Position numbers and translations under genes: made by a program. A model generated the notes under the pieces. It saw only the letters and a program-made list of their open reading frames with translations, did no database searches and was not told the origin of the DNA. 64,000 nt of DNA from Natranaerobius thermophilus JW/NM-WN-LF. GTDB taxonomy: Bacteria; Bacillota; Natranaerobiia; Natranaerobiales; Natranaerobiaceae. Of the stretch, positions 18,305 through 26,302 are shown in pieces (positions within the stretch are counted from its first letter, which is position 1; each line of letters starts with the position of its first letter). The stretch lies in contig NC_010718.1 of NCBI RefSeq assembly GCF_000020005.1, positions 377,001 to 441,000 on the forward strand. Reading direction: 5' to 3'.

Positions 18305-18435
18305 AATAAGACAAAGGATAATCAATTGTCTTATTATATTTCTTTTATATTTATAGAGATCTGTATAATTGATATTTTAGTGTTGGTATTTTGTCCACCG
18401 ATTAGTTTCGGCGGATTTCTATGTTCTTTTTTAAT
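18305..18435 (+). promoter_or_regulatory. Leader hairpins upstream of the RusA-like gene
   Basis: A perfect 10-bp stem, AATAAGACAA (18305-18314) with TTGTCTTATT (18326-18335), begins about 5 bases after the expected transcript start. A second hairpin at 18395-18414 (CCACCGA with TCGGCGG) is followed by a T-rich run, a weak terminator. Confidence 0.6.
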
Positions 18436-18470
18436 AATTGGCAATAATTATCAATAAATAGTAAATTTAA

Positions 18471-18506
18471 CCGCAGGTTTGTTACTACACAAGCCTGTGG
18501 TTTTTT
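18471..18506 (+). terminator. Strong terminator between promoter and RusA-like gene
   Basis: CCGCAGGTTTGT (18471-18482) pairs with ACAAGCCTGTGG (18489-18500), including G-T pairs, then six T. It lies 38 bases before the start codon at 18544. Read-through control is likely. Confidence 0.8.
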
Positions 18507-18543
18507 ATATTGTTACAAAAATTCTAGGAAAGGAGGGTTGGCC

Positions 18544-19089
18544 ATGTTAAACAGAATCAGAAAAGTCCAGGATGACCTATCAGCAATTCAGGTTGAACTA
18601 GCGAAAGCTTCTGAAGAACATGAACTAGAATTACTAGAAGAGGTTGAAACTGGAGATTCAACTGTTAAGCTAGAAAAAAATCAGAATGGAGTGAAGCTGA
18701 CAGTTGACGTAGTAGCACCAAAAATCAGCATTTATAAGTTCCAGACTTTTGAAAATGGGAATTTCACCAATAGACAACACAAAGAAGTTAGGGACTACTG
18801 GTACTCAATCATAAAGCGAGCACTTGCAGGTCAAAACCTAGACCCAATAAAACCCGCAATAGTTTATATTCGGTACTATCTGGATAAAAACTGTGATGTT
18901 GGTAATTTTCTGTCGAAGTTTATACAAGATGGATTGGTCTATAACGGTGTTCTTGAAGATGATGATCTAAACAATGTGACACTGCTGTCAGAAGCTAAGT
19001 TAAAGAAAGAAAAGGCACCCAGGACAGAAATTTATGTAGTCCACGACAATGGTAAGGTAGGTGATATGATTACTAGTCAGTTTAAGTAA
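18544..19089 (+). CDS. RusA-like Holliday junction resolvase
   Basis: 181 aa from ATG 18544, which is 7 bases after AAAGGAGGG; TTG 18538 abuts that site. Seen: an N-terminal helical extension of about 45 residues, then a RusA-type core: strand IVYIRYYLDKNCDVGN, FLSKFIQDGLVYNGVLEDDDL with the conserved acidic residues, and a final strand PRTEIYVV. Known: RusA is an endonuclease that resolves branched DNA, common on phages and elements. The extension is unusual for the family (usually about 120-140 aa). Expression is set by the terminator-containing leader. Confidence 0.7.
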   Translation: MLNRIRKVQDDLSAIQVELAKASEEHELELLEEVETGDSTVKLEKNQNGVKLTVDVVAPKISIYKFQTFENGNFTNRQHKEVRDYWYSIIKRALAGQNLDPIKPAIVYIRYYLDKNCDVGNFLSKFIQDGLVYNGVLEDDDLNNVTLLSEAKLKKEKAPRTEIYVVHDNGKVGDMITSQFK

Positions 19090-19090
19090 C

Positions 19091-19215
19091 CCCTAGAATT
19101 AGAGCTGTTTTCGATAGGGTTTATCCCCTGACTTTAACAATCCAATCTCATTCTAGGGTAGATTTACAAAGTCAGTCTACACTGTTCAAATAAGGTTGAA
19201 GCTTAACAGTGCAGT
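19091..19215 (+). other. Highly structured intergenic segment
   Basis: CCCTAGAAT (19093-19101) pairs with ATTCTAGGG (19150-19158), enclosing a small hairpin around 19118-19130. A second hairpin has arms ACTGTT and AACAGT (about 19180 and 19207). GACTTT (19129) and AAAGTC (19168) can also pair across the first stem. It lies between the RusA-like and replication-relaxation genes. I match it to no known RNA family. Confidence 0.5.
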
Positions 19216-19334
19216 CTATAAGAAACTGCCTTTATTTTAATGATAAGTATTAAGTGAAATGTTACTCCGTTTGAATTAGTCAATAGAGTTTTAAATTATC
19301 CTTAATAATATTTAGACGAAAGGAGGGTCGTAGA

Positions 19335-20297
19335 ATGAGTAAGAAGAAATTACAGCTTCAGGATCGAGATGTGAAGATGTTGGAGGATGTTATAGATTTT
19401 AATGGATTGCCTACCGAGGCAATTATACAAGTGCATTTTGAAAATAAGAGAAAGTATGCTTATGAAAGATTAAAGCAATTGAAGAAAAGTGGTTATCTGA
19501 AAGAGAAGTACTATTATAAAAGTGAGAATAAAATGGGTAAGAGAATGTCAGCGATCTTATACGCTTCTAGTAAAACGGTTAAGCTCCTTCGTCCTACTTT
19601 AAACCCAACTTCTGTACAACCAAGAGACGATGAGCTGGATGTTCATTATTTACTGGGAAGCTTATACAATGAAATACCAAACATGATGCCTGCCAGAAGA
19701 GCCAAAAAGGTTCTGAAACTGAAGAGTTTTGATCCTTTCGATGTTGCTATAGATGGTGATCCTGTAATATTCTTGTATGTCTTAAACAAAAAAGCAGGGG
19801 TAGATGCTCTCAACAGAGTATATGCATTTGCTAAATCTCACGGAGAAAATGGACTAAACTTTGTTATAGCAAACCACAATCCAAGCAAAAAAATATTTAG
19901 CCCGCCATTACGGTACATCACCTGGGATATGTCACTAGAGGTTATCCCTAATATATTAAAAGACCAAAACTACTATATGAAGGAGTTTGAAGAAATTATG
20001 AAGAATGGTTACAATAACCAATTAGAATATGCTGGATCGTCAGGAGCTTTCTTGAAATATAATTATAAAAACAAAGACATCTATCTAGCCGAGTTGATTA
20101 CAGGTGATAATTATCTGAGGCGAGAACTATATATCCCGCCCAAAACAGCATTTGTCTATATTAAAAACCGTAAACAGTTAGAAGATGTTAAAATTCAAAG
20201 TGATAATAAATTTTATGCTTTTTCTAGGGATGAAAAGAAACGATATAAAATGGAAAAACAATTTAGTAAAACAATTATTGAAGAGGTAGATAGTTGA
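19335..20297 (+). CDS. Replication-relaxation family protein
   Basis: 320 aa, ATG after AAAGGAGGG. Seen: an N-terminal winged helix (QLQDRDVKMLEDVIDFNGLP to about residue 60, with YERLKQLKKSGYLKEKYYY), as in replication-relaxation/MobC-like proteins; then an alpha/beta domain with ELDVHYLLGSLYNEIP and AIDGDPVIFLYV. Known: the family is associated with plasmid replication or transfer initiation. It follows the RusA-like resolvase, which supports a replication module. No catalytic tyrosine motif recognised. Confidence 0.65.
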   Translation: MSKKKLQLQDRDVKMLEDVIDFNGLPTEAIIQVHFENKRKYAYERLKQLKKSGYLKEKYYYKSENKMGKRMSAILYASSKTVKLLRPTLNPTSVQPRDDELDVHYLLGSLYNEIPNMMPARRAKKVLKLKSFDPFDVAIDGDPVIFLYVLNKKAGVDALNRVYAFAKSHGENGLNFVIANHNPSKKIFSPPLRYITWDMSLEVIPNILKDQNYYMKEFEEIMKNGYNNQLEYAGSSGAFLKYNYKNKDIYLAELITGDNYLRRELYIPPKTAFVYIKNRKQLEDVKIQSDNKFYAFSRDEKKRYKMEKQFSKTIIEEVDS

Positions 20298-20394
20298 TAA
20301 ACACAGGTTAGACATCAATGATATAATGACATTAAGGCAATACACACTAATCGATGGCTGGTATTATAAATAGCTGTTAGAGGAGCTGATGGCA

Positions 20395-21051
20395 ATGTCC
20401 AAGACAACTTTTACAATGAGTGTAGATAAGGAACTGCATGAAAAAGCTAAGGAGGCGATAAAAGGATTAGGGGTAACTCTATCGGATTTCTATTTATATG
20501 CTGCTAAAGTTTATTTAGATGACGGGTCTCCAAGTATAAAGAATAGATATAGTGACAAGTATCAGAAAATTATCATATATCTTCCAAGTGGAGAAAAGAA
20601 AGAACTTAAAAAGCAAGCAATCAAACTTGGATTAACGATGTCAGAACTATTTTCTTATGCTTTACATTACTACTTTGGAAATGAGTCGGCAAATTATTTT
20701 GCTATTATTCGCTATACTATTAAGTTAAATAGAATAGATGAAAGTAGAGAAGAGAGCAGCTCTAGTAGACGAGTAATTAACTTTTATTTAAACCCTGAGT
20801 TGAGTAGAGAACTCGATTACTATTGTATTGAGAATGATACAACACGAACAGATGTTATCTATAAAGCAGTACAAAGGTATAAAGATAGTGATGATATGGA
20901 ACAAGTAGATTATCAAGGAACTTTGGACCAACAAAGCAGTATTGTTGAAAAAGCAAGTTTAAACTTTCAACTAAACCAACATTCTAAACGGTTGGGTATA
21001 AGCAAATCAGAACTCATTAACCGAGCTGTCTATCTATATATTAACAACTAA
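20395..21051 (+). CDS. Tandem ribbon-helix-helix protein
   Basis: 218 aa from ATG 20395, 9 bases after AGGAG; ATG 20389 is too close. Seen: four repeats of the ribbon-helix-helix pattern, starting TTFTMSVDKELHEKAK, KIIIYLPSGEKKELKKQA, VINFYLNPELSRELDYY and LNFQLNQHSKRLG, each followed by a helix ending in xxSELxxxA-type sequence. Known: ribbon-helix-helix units normally act as dimers, so four in one chain would fold as two DNA-binding modules (inference). Possibly an accessory protein of replication or transfer. Confidence 0.6.
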   Translation: MSKTTFTMSVDKELHEKAKEAIKGLGVTLSDFYLYAAKVYLDDGSPSIKNRYSDKYQKIIIYLPSGEKKELKKQAIKLGLTMSELFSYALHYYFGNESANYFAIIRYTIKLNRIDESREESSSSRRVINFYLNPELSRELDYYCIENDTTRTDVIYKAVQRYKDSDDMEQVDYQGTLDQQSSIVEKASLNFQLNQHSKRLGISKSELINRAVYLYINN

Positions 21052-21076
21052 AAAATATGCCCGTATGCAATATTTA

Positions 21077-21093
21077 CATTAATGTATATATAG
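21077..21093. repeat. 17-bp direct repeat, copy 2
   Basis: Same CATTAATGTATATATAG as 18116-18132, 26 bases after the stop of the ribbon-helix-helix gene. It reads ACATTAATGT, a perfect 10-bp palindrome, at its left. Confidence 0.75.
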
Positions 21094-21230
21094 TGTAAAA
21101 TATAGACATAAGATAGAGATATATCACCAAATGACCCCCTAAAAATGAACAGTAATGTCTAGTTTTTAGTTTTGAATAGGCGATACAAGCTATAAATCCC
21201 GTCATAGAAGTGTAAATCCAATTTTTATAA

Positions 21231-21258
21231 ATGGTCAAAATGGTCTTTTTGACCATAT
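21231..21258 (+). promoter_or_regulatory. Inverted repeat upstream of the tyrosine recombinase gene
   Basis: ATGGTCAAAA and TTTTTGACCAT flank TGGTC about 25 bases before the start codon at 21284. Operator or weak terminator. Confidence 0.5.
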
Positions 21259-21283
21259 TTTAAAGCAGAGGAGGTGAAGATTA

Positions 21284-21868
21284 TTGACAGAAACTGTAAG
21301 ATTCATGACCCAAAAAGAGTTAGATAAATTGTTTCGAACTATAGAGAAAAGCAAAGATAAGCACTGGCTACGTGATATAACCATGTTTAGGATAGCTTAT
21401 CGGTGCGGGTTGAGAGCTTCTGAAGTTGGGTTGATACAGGTATCAGATTTTAATCCAAAGATGAATGAACTATATGTTAGACGGAACAAAAACTCTCTTA
21501 ATAATACAATTAGGTTGGATAATAAAACTGCTCGCTACCTTAAGAAATATATCAAATCCTATCAATTGAAAGAGAACGAGATAATGTTCAAAAGCCAAAA
21601 AAGGTCACCAATTTCACGGCAGAATTTGGACAGGATTATGAAGAAGTACTGTGAAAAAGCAAAAATAAAAGATGTTACAAATTGGCATTTCCACGTGATG
21701 AAGCACTCCATAGCAGTTCACCTAGCTGAAACGGGTCTGGACGTGAAAGAGCTTCAGCATTACTTGGGACATAGGAACATAGCTAGCACCCTGGTATATT
21801 TTCAATTTACAACCAGACAGCAAGACGAAATGTATCAGAAGATAAGCAAGAACAATCAATTGGTGTAA
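21284..21868 (+). CDS. Small tyrosine recombinase
   Basis: 194 aa, TTG start after GGAGGTGAAGATTA. Seen: the catalytic domain only: RCGLRASEVGLIQV (Arg), HFHVMKHSIAVHL (His-x-x-Lys in place of the usual Arg), LGHRNIASTLVYFQF (His and the Tyr nucleophile). No N-terminal core-binding domain, so it resembles the compact FimB/FimE or XerD-like enzymes of mobile elements. Known: such proteins invert or integrate DNA segments or resolve dimers. It lies just upstream of a strong promoter; no invertible repeats were found around that promoter. Confidence 0.85.
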   Translation: MTETVRFMTQKELDKLFRTIEKSKDKHWLRDITMFRIAYRCGLRASEVGLIQVSDFNPKMNELYVRRNKNSLNNTIRLDNKTARYLKKYIKSYQLKENEIMFKSQKRSPISRQNLDRIMKKYCEKAKIKDVTNWHFHVMKHSIAVHLAETGLDVKELQHYLGHRNIASTLVYFQFTTRQQDEMYQKISKNNQLV

Positions 21869-21945
21869 AATGAGGTTTCATCTATATGTATATCAATCAA
21901 ATTTAGAATAATAATACATTTTTACAATAAAATAACACTTTTTTA

Positions 21946-21974
21946 TTGACAGGTATCAGATAATTGTTTATAAT
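21946..21974 (+). promoter_or_regulatory. Perfect sigma-A promoter with overlapping inverted repeat
   Basis: TTGACA (21946-21951), 17 bases, TATAAT (21969-21974). CAATAAAA (21925-21932) and TTTTATTG (21941-21948) form an inverted repeat that runs into the -35 box, a likely operator. The 514-bp gap 21869-22382 holds this promoter, a terminator and leader structures, but no convincing gene. Confidence 0.9.
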
Positions 21975-22100
21975 ATTATTAGAAGATATTCATAATAGTA
22001 ACTATTTCACGCACAACAAAATATAAATGTTTTGTGGGTAAAGTGTCCTCCATCAGAGGATAACGGATACCTATGTGTTTTTTTACGTTTGAGCCAAACT

Positions 22101-22155
22101 CCGCAGGCTTGTCGGGATTTTATTCTCCGATAAGCCCTGCGGATTTTTCTATTTT
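22101..22155 (+). terminator. Strong terminator in the leader of the 104-aa gene
   Basis: CCGCAGGCTTGTCGG (22101-22115) pairs with CCGATAAGCCCTGCGG (22127-22142), then a T-rich run. The first 12 bases almost match the terminator at 18471 (CCGCAGG-T/C-TTGT), so both leaders share an element. Confidence 0.85.
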
Positions 22156-22225
22156 ATGGAAAATTTTTGAGTTGTTCAGCTATTCATTAAATCAAGATGA
22201 ATCAAGAAGTATGGTAAAACATGTA

Positions 22226-22249
22226 AAATCGGTTCACGTGTACCGATTT
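22226..22249 (+). promoter_or_regulatory. Perfect 8-bp leader hairpin
   Basis: AAATCGGT (22226-22233) and ACCGATTT (22242-22249), loop of eight bases. No T-run follows, so it is not a terminator. Confidence 0.55.
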
Positions 22250-22300
22250 GTATGAGAGTAGTTAGAAGAAAAGAATATCAAGATCAAGGAAACTATTACA

Positions 22301-22356
22301 GGGGGTGATGATAATGATCTAGTTTAAATATGCTTCAAGAAAACAGAAAATTCAAA
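22301..22356 (+). promoter_or_regulatory. Conserved leader block with mini-ORF, copy 1
   Basis: A very strong ribosome site GGGGGTGATG precedes ATG-ATC-TAG (22314-22322), an ORF of two codons and a stop (or five in all if GTG 22305 starts). The 56-base block recurs at 22897-22952 with 6 differences, which keep the ATG and TAG. The real start of the next gene is 22383, with its own GGAGGG. Confidence 0.7.
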
Positions 22357-22382
22357 CAAAAACTTTAATTGGAGGGATTATC

Positions 22383-22697
22383 ATGAAAAGAATTATTGAT
22401 GGTTTAGTTTATGATACTGATAAGGCGGAGCTTTTAGCTGAGTACTATTATTCACACAAGGGGGACTTCAATTATATTAAAGAAAAACTTTATAAAACTT
22501 CAAACGGGCGGTACTTCTTATATGGTGAAGGAGGCCCTAAAACCGAATACTTTGAGAACGTAGGAAATAGTAGTTACAGTGGTGGCAACACGATCATACC
22601 ACTAACTAAAGAAGGAGTCCTAGATTGGGTAGAAAGAAGAGAAATTGATGATAAGAAGATATTGAAGGAGCTTTCAGAAGTTCTAGATGAAGCTTAA
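22383..22697 (+). CDS. 104-aa accessory protein, paralogue 1
   Basis: ATG after TTGGAGGGATTATC. Seen: KRIIDGLVYDTDKAELLAEY, then RYFLYGEGG, NSSYSGGNTIIPLT and a helical end. The pattern (N-terminal strand pair, YFLYGxGG, SGG/SxNxxIPL) recurs in 22973-23287 with about half the residues identical. Known: similar small proteins are frequent on clostridial integrative elements, with no assigned role that I can name. Its leader holds a promoter, terminator, hairpin and mini-ORF, so expression is tightly controlled. Confidence 0.75.
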   Translation: MKRIIDGLVYDTDKAELLAEYYYSHKGDFNYIKEKLYKTSNGRYFLYGEGGPKTEYFENVGNSSYSGGNTIIPLTKEGVLDWVERREIDDKKILKELSEVLDEA

Positions 22698-22731
22698 TTA
22701 GAGCCTGGGTACGCCTTTGGCTCTAATTTTT
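22697..22731 (+). terminator. Terminator after paralogue 1
   Basis: ATTAGAGCC (22697-22705) and GGCTCTAAT (22719-22727), T-run after it; it begins on the stop codon. Confidence 0.8.
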
Positions 22732-22801
22732 AATGTAGAAATATTGAAAGAGTATCTAGATAAATTTGATTTCACACAAAAGTATAACAGCAAGTCATTG
22801 A

Positions 22802-22847
22802 ACGGTATACCTGGTTTTTGAAACTTGGTATACCGTCTATTTTTTTG
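22802..22847 (+). terminator. Second terminator before paralogue 2
   Basis: ACGGTATACC (22802-22811) pairs perfectly with GGTATACCGT (22827-22836), followed by a run of T. It is the second terminator in the 275-bp gap. Confidence 0.85.
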
Positions 22848-22896
22848 TTGAAAATCGATGTTTAGAGTTTAAGGAGTAAAGATTAAAAGGGGCTTT

Positions 22897-22952
22897 GGGG
22901 GTGATGACAATGGCCTAGTTTAAATATGTTTTTAGAAAACAGAAAATTCAAA
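22897..22952 (+). promoter_or_regulatory. Conserved leader block with mini-ORF, copy 2
   Basis: GGGGGTGATG then ATG-GCC-TAG at 22910-22918, and the same TTTAAATATG...AGAAAACAGAAAATTCAAA tail as copy 1. Gene start follows at 22973 after AGGAGGG. Confidence 0.7.
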
Positions 22953-22972
22953 AAACTAAGGAGGGATAAATT

Positions 22973-23287
22973 ATGAAAAGGATTCACAATGGTATGGTTT
23001 ACGATACTGATAAGGCTGAACGTATTGCTTCATATAAGTACGGTGATCTAAATGACGCTAAGTATGTAATTGAAGAGTTATATAAAACAAAAAACGACAG
23101 ATACTTTCTTTATGCTCAAGGTGGTGCACTCAGTGAATATGGTGAAAAAGTCGGTACTAACAGTTATAGCGGTAACAGTGTGATTCTTCCATTAAGTGTA
23201 GATGAAGTCTTCGATTGGGCTGAAGATCGAAATATAAACTCACAGAAATTGGTAGAAGAGCTTTCTGATTATCTTGATGAAGCTTAG
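22973..23287 (+). CDS. 104-aa accessory protein, paralogue 2
   Basis: Same length and architecture as 22383-22697: KRIHNGMVYDTDKAERIASY, RYFLYAQGG, SYSGNSVILPLS and a C-terminal helix VEELSDYLDEA. Gene and leader were duplicated together, as the block at 22897 shows. 57 bases before the interrupted gene at 23344. Function unknown. Confidence 0.75.
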   Translation: MKRIHNGMVYDTDKAERIASYKYGDLNDAKYVIEELYKTKNDRYFLYAQGGALSEYGEKVGTNSYSGNSVILPLSVDEVFDWAEDRNINSQKLVEELSDYLDEA

Positions 23288-23596
23288 TTAGAGATTGGGA
23301 GTATAGCCCAGGCAGAATTATAACTATTTCAAGGAGGTGAAGCATGAGTAAAGTTACAAGTTTTCATTCAACAGAAATACTGGCTCTAACGCCAACAGAG
23401 ATAGAAGAACGTATTGAAGAGTTACTAGTTGAAAGGAATAGAGGAGAGCTTCAGCCTGAAGGATATTTTTATGATGGTATATGGTATCCGAGTGAAACCC
23501 AAGAAAAGGCTAGTTGCTGCTTTAATATTAATCACAAATTAGAACTATATGATCATTGCAAAACTGAAAATCACTTAAAGATATTAGCGGTAGAAA

Positions 23597-23604
23597 CCTT
23601 AATA
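23597..23604. repeat. 8-bp target duplication, left copy
   Basis: CCTTAATA, repeated at 26440-26447 on the other side of the IS256-family element. Confidence 0.9.
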
Positions 23605-24790
23605 GGTAGTGTCAAGAATTTTGTGTAAAGGGCGTAGGGCCCTCGGAAAAGTCTTAACAGTCGTATCTTAGCTCAAACATTTCTTGTAGCTTGTGCTGGC
23701 ATTGTTTGAAACCACGAAGTTTTTTATTAGCCCATCGAACATTGATGTCCTGAATAGCAAAGAAGATCACTTTTTCGGCAGCCTTTGGGCTAGTTAAACT
23801 GTTCATAGTCTTTAGACGTTTTCTAATTTCCTTAATAGTTCTCTCGATCCAGTTTGTAGTGTAGATAACAGCTCGAATATCAGATGGATAATCCAAGAAA
23901 GTTAATAAATTAGGCAAATTCTTTTCCCAGGAATCTACAACACGGGGATACCTTGAACCCCATTTTTCTTTAAATTTTTCGAAATGGTGGTGAGCCTCTT
24001 CTTTAGAAAAAGACTTATATATAGGCTTTAGGTCTTCAGCAACTTCATACTGGTCTTTTTTTCTTACGGCATTCAAAGTATTTCTAACCTGGTGAATGAC
24101 GCACTGCTGGACATCAGCTTTAGGAAACACCTTCTTGAAAGCATCAGCCAAACCAGGAAGTCCGTCAAACACACCTAGCAATACTTCCTGTACACCACGA
24201 GAGTGCAGGTCATTTAATAGTTCTTGCCAACCCAAGGCGTTTTCTCTACCACCAACGTAGAAACCTAGTATTTCCCTGTACCCCTCTTCATCGACACCAC
24301 AAGCTATGTAAACAGACTCATTTTCTACTGAATCACGCCGCAGCTTGATGTTCATGCCATCCAGGTAGAGAACACTATAACGCTTTTTGAGTGGCCTGTT
24401 TTGAAACTCTTGAATATCTTCTAAAGCTACTTCAGTAATATTACTTACCGTACTAGGCGAATAAGAATCGCCTAAAAGGGTCTCAATGAACTTTGCTACA
24501 TCACGAGTGCTCATACCTTTTTGGTACATCCTGATGATAGCTTCTTCAAGCCAGCAATCACGCTTTTGATACGGTTCTATTAGCTGGGTTTGAAAATCAC
24601 CATTTCGATCCCTTGGTACATTAAGATCTTCGATTTGGCCAAACAAGGTGTCTAGAGAACGTGTGTAATAGCCGTTTCGATAATTCTTTTCGTCTTGCTC
24701 TTTTAAAAAGTTTCTAATTTCTTCACGCATGATGAGTTCAATTTTTTCTTGAAGAAATTCCTGAACAAAACTTTTCATGATTTCTTCTAG

Positions 24791-26271
24791 TGTCAATGTT
24801 CTTTGAAAATGTCACCTAAAAACGCATAAATTTGTTCAGAGAAAATGTCACCCCCCAGGAAGGTAGACCGAGTTTTAAACTCGGTCCCTGGTATTTAGTA
24901 TAGTATCTAAAAGTTCTTGATCAGTCAGGTCGTAGTTAAGATTTGTTCTTTCACTTTGTTTTCTCCAAGGGTGATTTTCATCTGGGACTATTCTATTTTT
25001 AGGTGATTGCGTTGTTTTAACTTTTTTGGTCATTTTAGTAGTTGAAGGCTTGTCCACAATTTGAGTTTCAAACACCATATCTTTATATTTTACTTTAACT
25101 CCAAATTTAGGATTAGATAGGACAGTAACTTTAGATTTAGGAACCAGTTGACTATTTTTATCTAAAATTTGATAGTAACTTCCTTCAAAAGAGAAAGTGG
25201 CACTGTTGTCCACAGTTCTTTTGAATTTAGAACAAAGTATATGATCAAGATTAATATCTTGATTTAAACAGGTAAAAGCCGATAGCTCATTTTCGGGCTT
25301 TAGGGCAAATCTTTTATTAAAATCAGGCAAGAAATCTTTTTGTAAAAATTCATTAGCTTTCTCCATGGTAGTTATATTGTGTAGCTTAAAAAGTGTGGGC
25401 AGTCTGCTTTGTAAAGTATCAAAAAGCCTTTCAACTCGTCCTTTTGCTTGTGGAGAGTTAGCAGGTATAATAGTGACTCCTAACTCTTCCATAGCTGCAC
25501 CAAATTGAGTAGGCTTAACTTGTTTACCTGCGAGCTGTTCATCAATCGAAAGCTTGTCCGATTTAGGTGATCTAAAAATAGTGTGCTTATCGCTATAAAG
25601 ACTTGCAGGAATACCATAGTTTGAAATTAACTGATGCATAATCTGAAAGTATCCCTCAAGACATTCATTTTCAACAAAAAATAATCCTAGCAAAGCTCCT
25701 GTGGCATCATCGATAGCAGCGTGTAAATCACAATCAAAGCCAGTGTCAAACCAGTCATAAGGTGAGGCGTCTATTTGTACTAAAAGTCCCATTCTGTCCT
25801 TGCGTTTGCGTCTGTGGTGACTCTTACTCTTTTTATGTTTTTTAGGACTAGAAATTCCAGCTTTACTAAGAATTCTATGAACAACTGGCCTACTGATAGA
25901 GATTTTTTCTCGCTCGTTTAAAAGTTCTGTAAAATGAGTGAAATTTGCATTTGGGTATTTTTCTAACTTTAGAGAAATGATATGTTTTTCAGTACTTTCA
26001 GGAACAGAATGATCAGGCTTTTTACCTCGGCTTTTATGTATGACAAAACTGGGTCCTTCTAGTTGCACTCCTTTCTTCAGTCGTTTAATTTGTCGATCAC
26101 TGAGGTTCAAAGCTCGTGCTGCATCTCTAATGGTTAAGTAGCCATCAATTGTTTGATTGATAATATTTAGTTTTTTAATTTCTTCTTGGGTCATTTGATA
26201 TGTCACCTTTTTAGTCATAGTGACATTTTCACAGAACATTCTAGGGGTGACAATATCACAGAACAATTACA
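24791..26271 (-). mobile_element. ISNCY/IS1202-like element nested in the IS256-family element
   Basis: 1,481 bp. Ends begin TGTCAATGTTCTTTGA (left) and TGTAATTGTTCTGTGA (right, read inward). Flanks carry a 17-bp duplication, TTCATGATTTCTTCTAG, at 24774-24790 and 26272-26288. Each end holds two copies of a TTGTTC-x3-GA-AATGTCACC-like motif (left near 24797 and 24831, right near 26226 and 26250), likely transposase-binding sites. Long duplications are known in the IS1202-like group. Confidence 0.85.
24875..26194 (-). CDS. ISNCY/IS1202-like DDE transposase
   Basis: Start taken at ATG 26194, 9 bases after AAAAAGGTG; upstream in-frame starts lack a ribosome site. 439 aa. Seen: an N-terminal helix-turn-helix (IRDAARALNLSDRQIKRLKK), a basic segment (KKHKKSKSHHRRKRKDRMG), then the integrase core: VQIDASPYDWF (D), LYSDKHTIF (D), GRVERLFDTLQSRLP (E). 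Known: this order and the LHAAIDDATGALLGLFF strand are typical of the ISNCY/IS1202 group. The gene appears intact, so the element is probably active. Confidence 0.9.
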   Translation of the reverse strand: MTQEEIKKLNIINQTIDGYLTIRDAARALNLSDRQIKRLKKGVQLEGPSFVIHKSRGKKPDHSVPESTEKHIISLKLEKYPNANFTHFTELLNEREKISISRPVVHRILSKAGISSPKKHKKSKSHHRRKRKDRMGLLVQIDASPYDWFDTGFDCDLHAAIDDATGALLGLFFVENECLEGYFQIMHQLISNYGIPASLYSDKHTIFRSPKSDKLSIDEQLAGKQVKPTQFGAAMEELGVTIIPANSPQAKGRVERLFDTLQSRLPTLFKLHNITTMEKANEFLQKDFLPDFNKRFALKPENELSAFTCLNQDINLDHILCSKFKRTVDNSATFSFEGSYYQILDKNSQLVPKSKVTVLSNPKFGVKVKYKDMVFETQIVDKPSTTKMTKKVKTTQSPKNRIVPDENHPWRKQSERTNLNYDLTDQELLDTILNTRDRV

Positions 26272-26302
26272 TTCATGATTTCTTCTAGTTGATTTTTTTG
26301 CT

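Noticed and set aside
19091-19215. tRNA or tmRNA gene
   Set aside because: Stems do not fit a cloverleaf, and no T-loop GTTCRA or CCA end is present.
21074-21256. 60-aa minus-strand frame
   Set aside because: No ribosome site, low-complexity AT-rich DNA, and it covers the 17-bp repeat and the inverted repeat of the next gene.
21869-22060. Invertible promoter controlled by the neighbouring tyrosine recombinase
   Set aside because: I found no long inverted repeats on both sides of the promoter at 21946; the only pair is an 8-bp repeat overlapping the -35 box.
22073-22255. 60-aa frame in the leader of the 104-aa gene
   Set aside because: It lies across the strong terminator at 22101-22142 and has no ribosome site.
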